Assembly (NCBI GenBank): GCA_030613225.1
Contig: JAUWMJ010000130.1
Coordinates: forward strand, 1 to 7,716
DNA from: Desulfobacterales bacterium
GTDB taxonomy: Bacteria > Desulfobacterota > Desulfobacteria > Desulfobacterales > JAUWMJ01
DNA length: 7,716 bases
Direction: 5' to 3'
Shown: positions 5,777-7,716 of the stretch, piece by piece
Layout: every line of letters starts with the position of its first letter
How positions within the stretch are numbered: the first letter of the stretch is position 1
Position numbers and translations under genes: made by a program
The notes under the pieces: model-generated
Seen by the model: the letters and a program-made list of their open reading frames with translations, nothing else
Told to the model about the DNA's origin: nothing
Database searches by the model: none

Positions 5777-7567
5777 TCAAGCCACCTTTTTTAGGGGTGG
5801 TGGTTGACAGGAACCCGCTTTTAAAGAAGCACAGGTTCCTGGCGCAGGTTTTGGCACCGAAAAGTTAATTCTTACGGCTTTTTTCTTTCTTACGGTTTCC
5901 GTCTGTTCCAGGGCCGATGCGGCATCGTTTTTCTCATAAAAGGTTTCGGGTTCATAGGTCCAGCCCTTTTTCAGGCGTCTTTCTTCATTAATAATTGCTG
6001 CCAGGCAATATAATCCTGTGATGGGTGCAATGATCCGTGTTTTCCATCCAAATTCCCGGTAAAGATCTTTGAGAAGTATTTTGAGGTTTTTGTGCACGGC
6101 TTTGTTTTTCCAAAACCGTTTTTTCATCGCCCAGACAGCACCCGCGTAAATGGTTTGAATGGGGGCGGTATCCCATTTATATCGTTTACGAATCCGTTTG
6201 TCCGGGTGATTTTTGTACCGCTGCCAGCCTTTCAGCATGGTTCGTATCAGCCGGCCTAAGCTGGGGCCGTTGATATGAAAATCGTTCTTAAAGGCATTGA
6301 TTAAAAACTGTCCTTCCATGCCGTTTTCCATGTGGGGGTGTTTGTAATTAAAACGGTACTGCCCATGCGCGTCCGCCATGGAAAATTCCGCTTCGTTAAA
6401 CAGAGTTCCTTGTGTTTTATGTTTTTCATATAATGGCGTTCCCGGATTGGGAGTATAGAGCATGAACTGATGAAAATCGGTTTCATGACTGACCGCGTAT
6501 TCGATCGTGTCCGTTATGTTTTCCGGAGTATGATTTTCCAGTCCGATAATGGTGGAACCCAGCACACGAATTCCATGACTTTGCAGGTTTTTAACCAGAT
6601 CGCGGGTGTCTATCTCGTTTAGTTTTCGATAGTCATTGTCCTTTCCTTCCAGACCCATCCAGACCCAGATGATGCCAAGGCCCACCAGCTGTTCAATGGT
6701 ATAAGATTTGATTACCCTTGCCGAGCTGAAAACGCTGAGGGTCCAGCTTTTTTGATGTTCCTCCATCAATTCAAGCAGTCGAAGCGCGCGTTTCCGGTGA
6801 AGCAAAAAGTTTTCATCCAGTATGAAAAAGGAACGCACTTTCAGTTTGCGCTCCATCTCGCACATGATATTAAATACTTCGTCTCCGGTTTTAAAAAAAT
6901 TAATGAACCGGCCTTTTCCGCCGAACAGGGCGGAGGTGGAACAGAAATTACAACCAATGGGACACCCCACCGAAGGAACCAGGATGGCAGCCACATCACC
7001 GGGCTTGTCTCTGAGTCTATTGCCCAGGATTCGAGCCCCGAATGCCGAGTAGACCATGGGATGCTTTACCGGTGCAGCAGTGTCCTGGCCAAGGAATTTC
7101 CGAAACCATTGAATGCCGTCGCCTTTTACGATCCGGTCCGCGTCGATCATTTCATCAAGATTCTCTAAGGATGCGATATGGCCGCCGATAAGGACCATTG
7201 CCTTCGGCTGATAAGCCCGGATCAGCTCACACATGGTTCGCACCTTGCCAATATTCGGTATAATAGAGCTGATACCGATGATGTCATAGGATTGGGTTTT
7301 AATTTCCCGGGTAAAACGGTCCAGGGATGGAAAATCGAGCACGGTGCACGGGGCATCAATATTGGCCTGAATCATCAAAAGCGAGAACGTTCGGTGAAAC
7401 ATCCGTAGTGAATAGGCACCCTGCACGCGTGTGACCTGATTCTCATACAGTTCCATTGGATTAATTTTCCTGCTTCCATATTCGTCATCCCGGGCGTAGG
7501 GACCAAAAACGCTGGACAATAAAACCCTGGCATTTGTTTTAAGCGGGTGAATGGCGTGTGTCTTCAT
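5777..7567 (-). CDS. B12-binding-domain radical SAM protein
   Basis: This is a 596-residue protein. Residues ~10-165 resemble a cobalamin-binding Rossmann domain (YDIIGISSIIPNIGK at 94-108, VLIGGHIAS 125-133, RIVKGDG 145-151). Residues ~195-400 are a radical SAM core with the cluster motif CPIGCNFC (C202, C206, C209), a FFILDENFLL strand (247-256), WVWMGLEG (301-308) and GSTIIGLENHT (337-347). Such enzymes often methylate or rearrange unactivated carbons using methylcobalamin and SAM. The substrate here is unknown. A basic C-terminal region of ~190 residues follows, ending in a poorly conserved Lys/Pro-rich tail. No signal peptide or membrane segment is evident. AAGGAG lies 11 bases before the ATG. 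It stands alone, convergent with the YkgJ pair, so context does not reveal a pathway. Other hits to consider are lipid or natural-product methylases and HpnP-like proteins, but I cannot choose among them. Confidence 0.88.
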   Translation of the reverse strand: MKTHAIHPLKTNARVLLSSVFGPYARDDEYGSRKINPMELYENQVTRVQGAYSLRMFHRTFSLLMIQANIDAPCTVLDFPSLDRFTREIKTQSYDIIGISSIIPNIGKVRTMCELIRAYQPKAMVLIGGHIASLENLDEMIDADRIVKGDGIQWFRKFLGQDTAAPVKHPMVYSAFGARILGNRLRDKPGDVAAILVPSVGCPIGCNFCSTSALFGGKGRFINFFKTGDEVFNIMCEMERKLKVRSFFILDENFLLHRKRALRLLELMEEHQKSWTLSVFSSARVIKSYTIEQLVGLGIIWVWMGLEGKDNDYRKLNEIDTRDLVKNLQSHGIRVLGSTIIGLENHTPENITDTIEYAVSHETDFHQFMLYTPNPGTPLYEKHKTQGTLFNEAEFSMADAHGQYRFNYKHPHMENGMEGQFLINAFKNDFHINGPSLGRLIRTMLKGWQRYKNHPDKRIRKRYKWDTAPIQTIYAGAVWAMKKRFWKNKAVHKNLKILLKDLYREFGWKTRIIAPITGLYCLAAIINEERRLKKGWTYEPETFYEKNDAASALEQTETVRKKKAVRINFSVPKPAPGTCASLKAGSCQPPPLKKVA

Positions 7568-7676
7568 ATTATACTAGACTCCTTCTTGTTTGAAACCAGT
7601 TAAAGATTGTTTGCACTCAGGATTTAAAAAGTTGGCCGAATCGGGGATGTTTGATTTTAAACCGTGGATGAGGTCT

Positions 7677-7703
7677 ATGTGCTTATTTTAAATTATAGCA
7701 CAT
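7677..7703 (-). promoter_or_regulatory. Extended -10 promoter within a dyad, upstream of the radical SAM gene
   Basis: On the minus strand TGCTATAAT (7699-7692 region) is a consensus extended -10 (TGn then TATAAT at 7697-7692). Any -35 would lie at or beyond the window edge. The element sits in an inverted repeat, ATGTGCT (7677-7683) with AGCACAT (7697-7703), which could be a repressor operator. The start point would be near 7685, giving a leader of about 118 bases in which I recognise no riboswitch. Confidence 0.5.
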
Positions 7704-7716
7704 GGTTTATAAAAAA

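Overview
The window looks like chromosomal DNA of an anaerobic, vitamin-B12-using member of the Desulfobacterota, most likely a Desulfobacteraceae-type sulfate reducer. This is inferred from gene content only: a thiS-thiG-thiH-thiFE operon whose ThiF and ThiE are fused, a B12-dependent radical SAM protein, a ThiC/BzaF-type gene start behind a cobalamin riboswitch, and a YkgJ-type cysteine-cluster protein. No marker gene fixes the species.

Positions 77-3409 (minus strand) hold a compact operon for the thiazole half of thiamine and its coupling step: thiS, thiG, thiH and a thiF-thiE fusion, with junctions of 4 bases or less. It is led by a clear TPP riboswitch (about 3508-3605). ThiF adenylates ThiS for sulfur loading, ThiH makes dehydroglycine from tyrosine, ThiG builds the thiazole ring, and the ThiE domain joins thiazole and pyrimidine phosphates. 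thiH carries one in-frame TAG codon (1822-1824) where relatives carry an aromatic residue. Both sides of it are intact and in the same frame.

Divergent from this, a cobalamin riboswitch (about 3785-3927), followed by a strong intrinsic terminator (3956-3997), leads on the plus strand into a 128-codon reading frame. Its first ~101 residues are the N-terminus of the ThiC/BzaF family (BzaF is the anaerobic 5-hydroxybenzimidazole synthase). It then switches abruptly into an unrelated CxxC-containing tail and stops. The locus therefore looks like a B12-regulated lower-ligand gene cut down by a deletion or rearrangement.

Positions 4601-5391 hold a two-gene unit joined by a GTGA overlap: a YkgJ-family cysteine-cluster protein and a 60-residue small protein. 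Positions 5392-5756 contain no gene but several strong inverted repeats and a short CTCTGCG-type repeat. A 596-residue cobalamin-binding radical SAM protein follows on the minus strand (5777-7567). It has an extended -10 promoter element inside a dyad near the right edge and a terminator-like hairpin after its stop.

The main points for a second look are the amber codon in thiH, the chimeric B12-riboswitch-controlled ThiC/BzaF fragment, and the two vitamin riboswitches placed back to back. I see no clear evidence of a wholly new multi-gene system.
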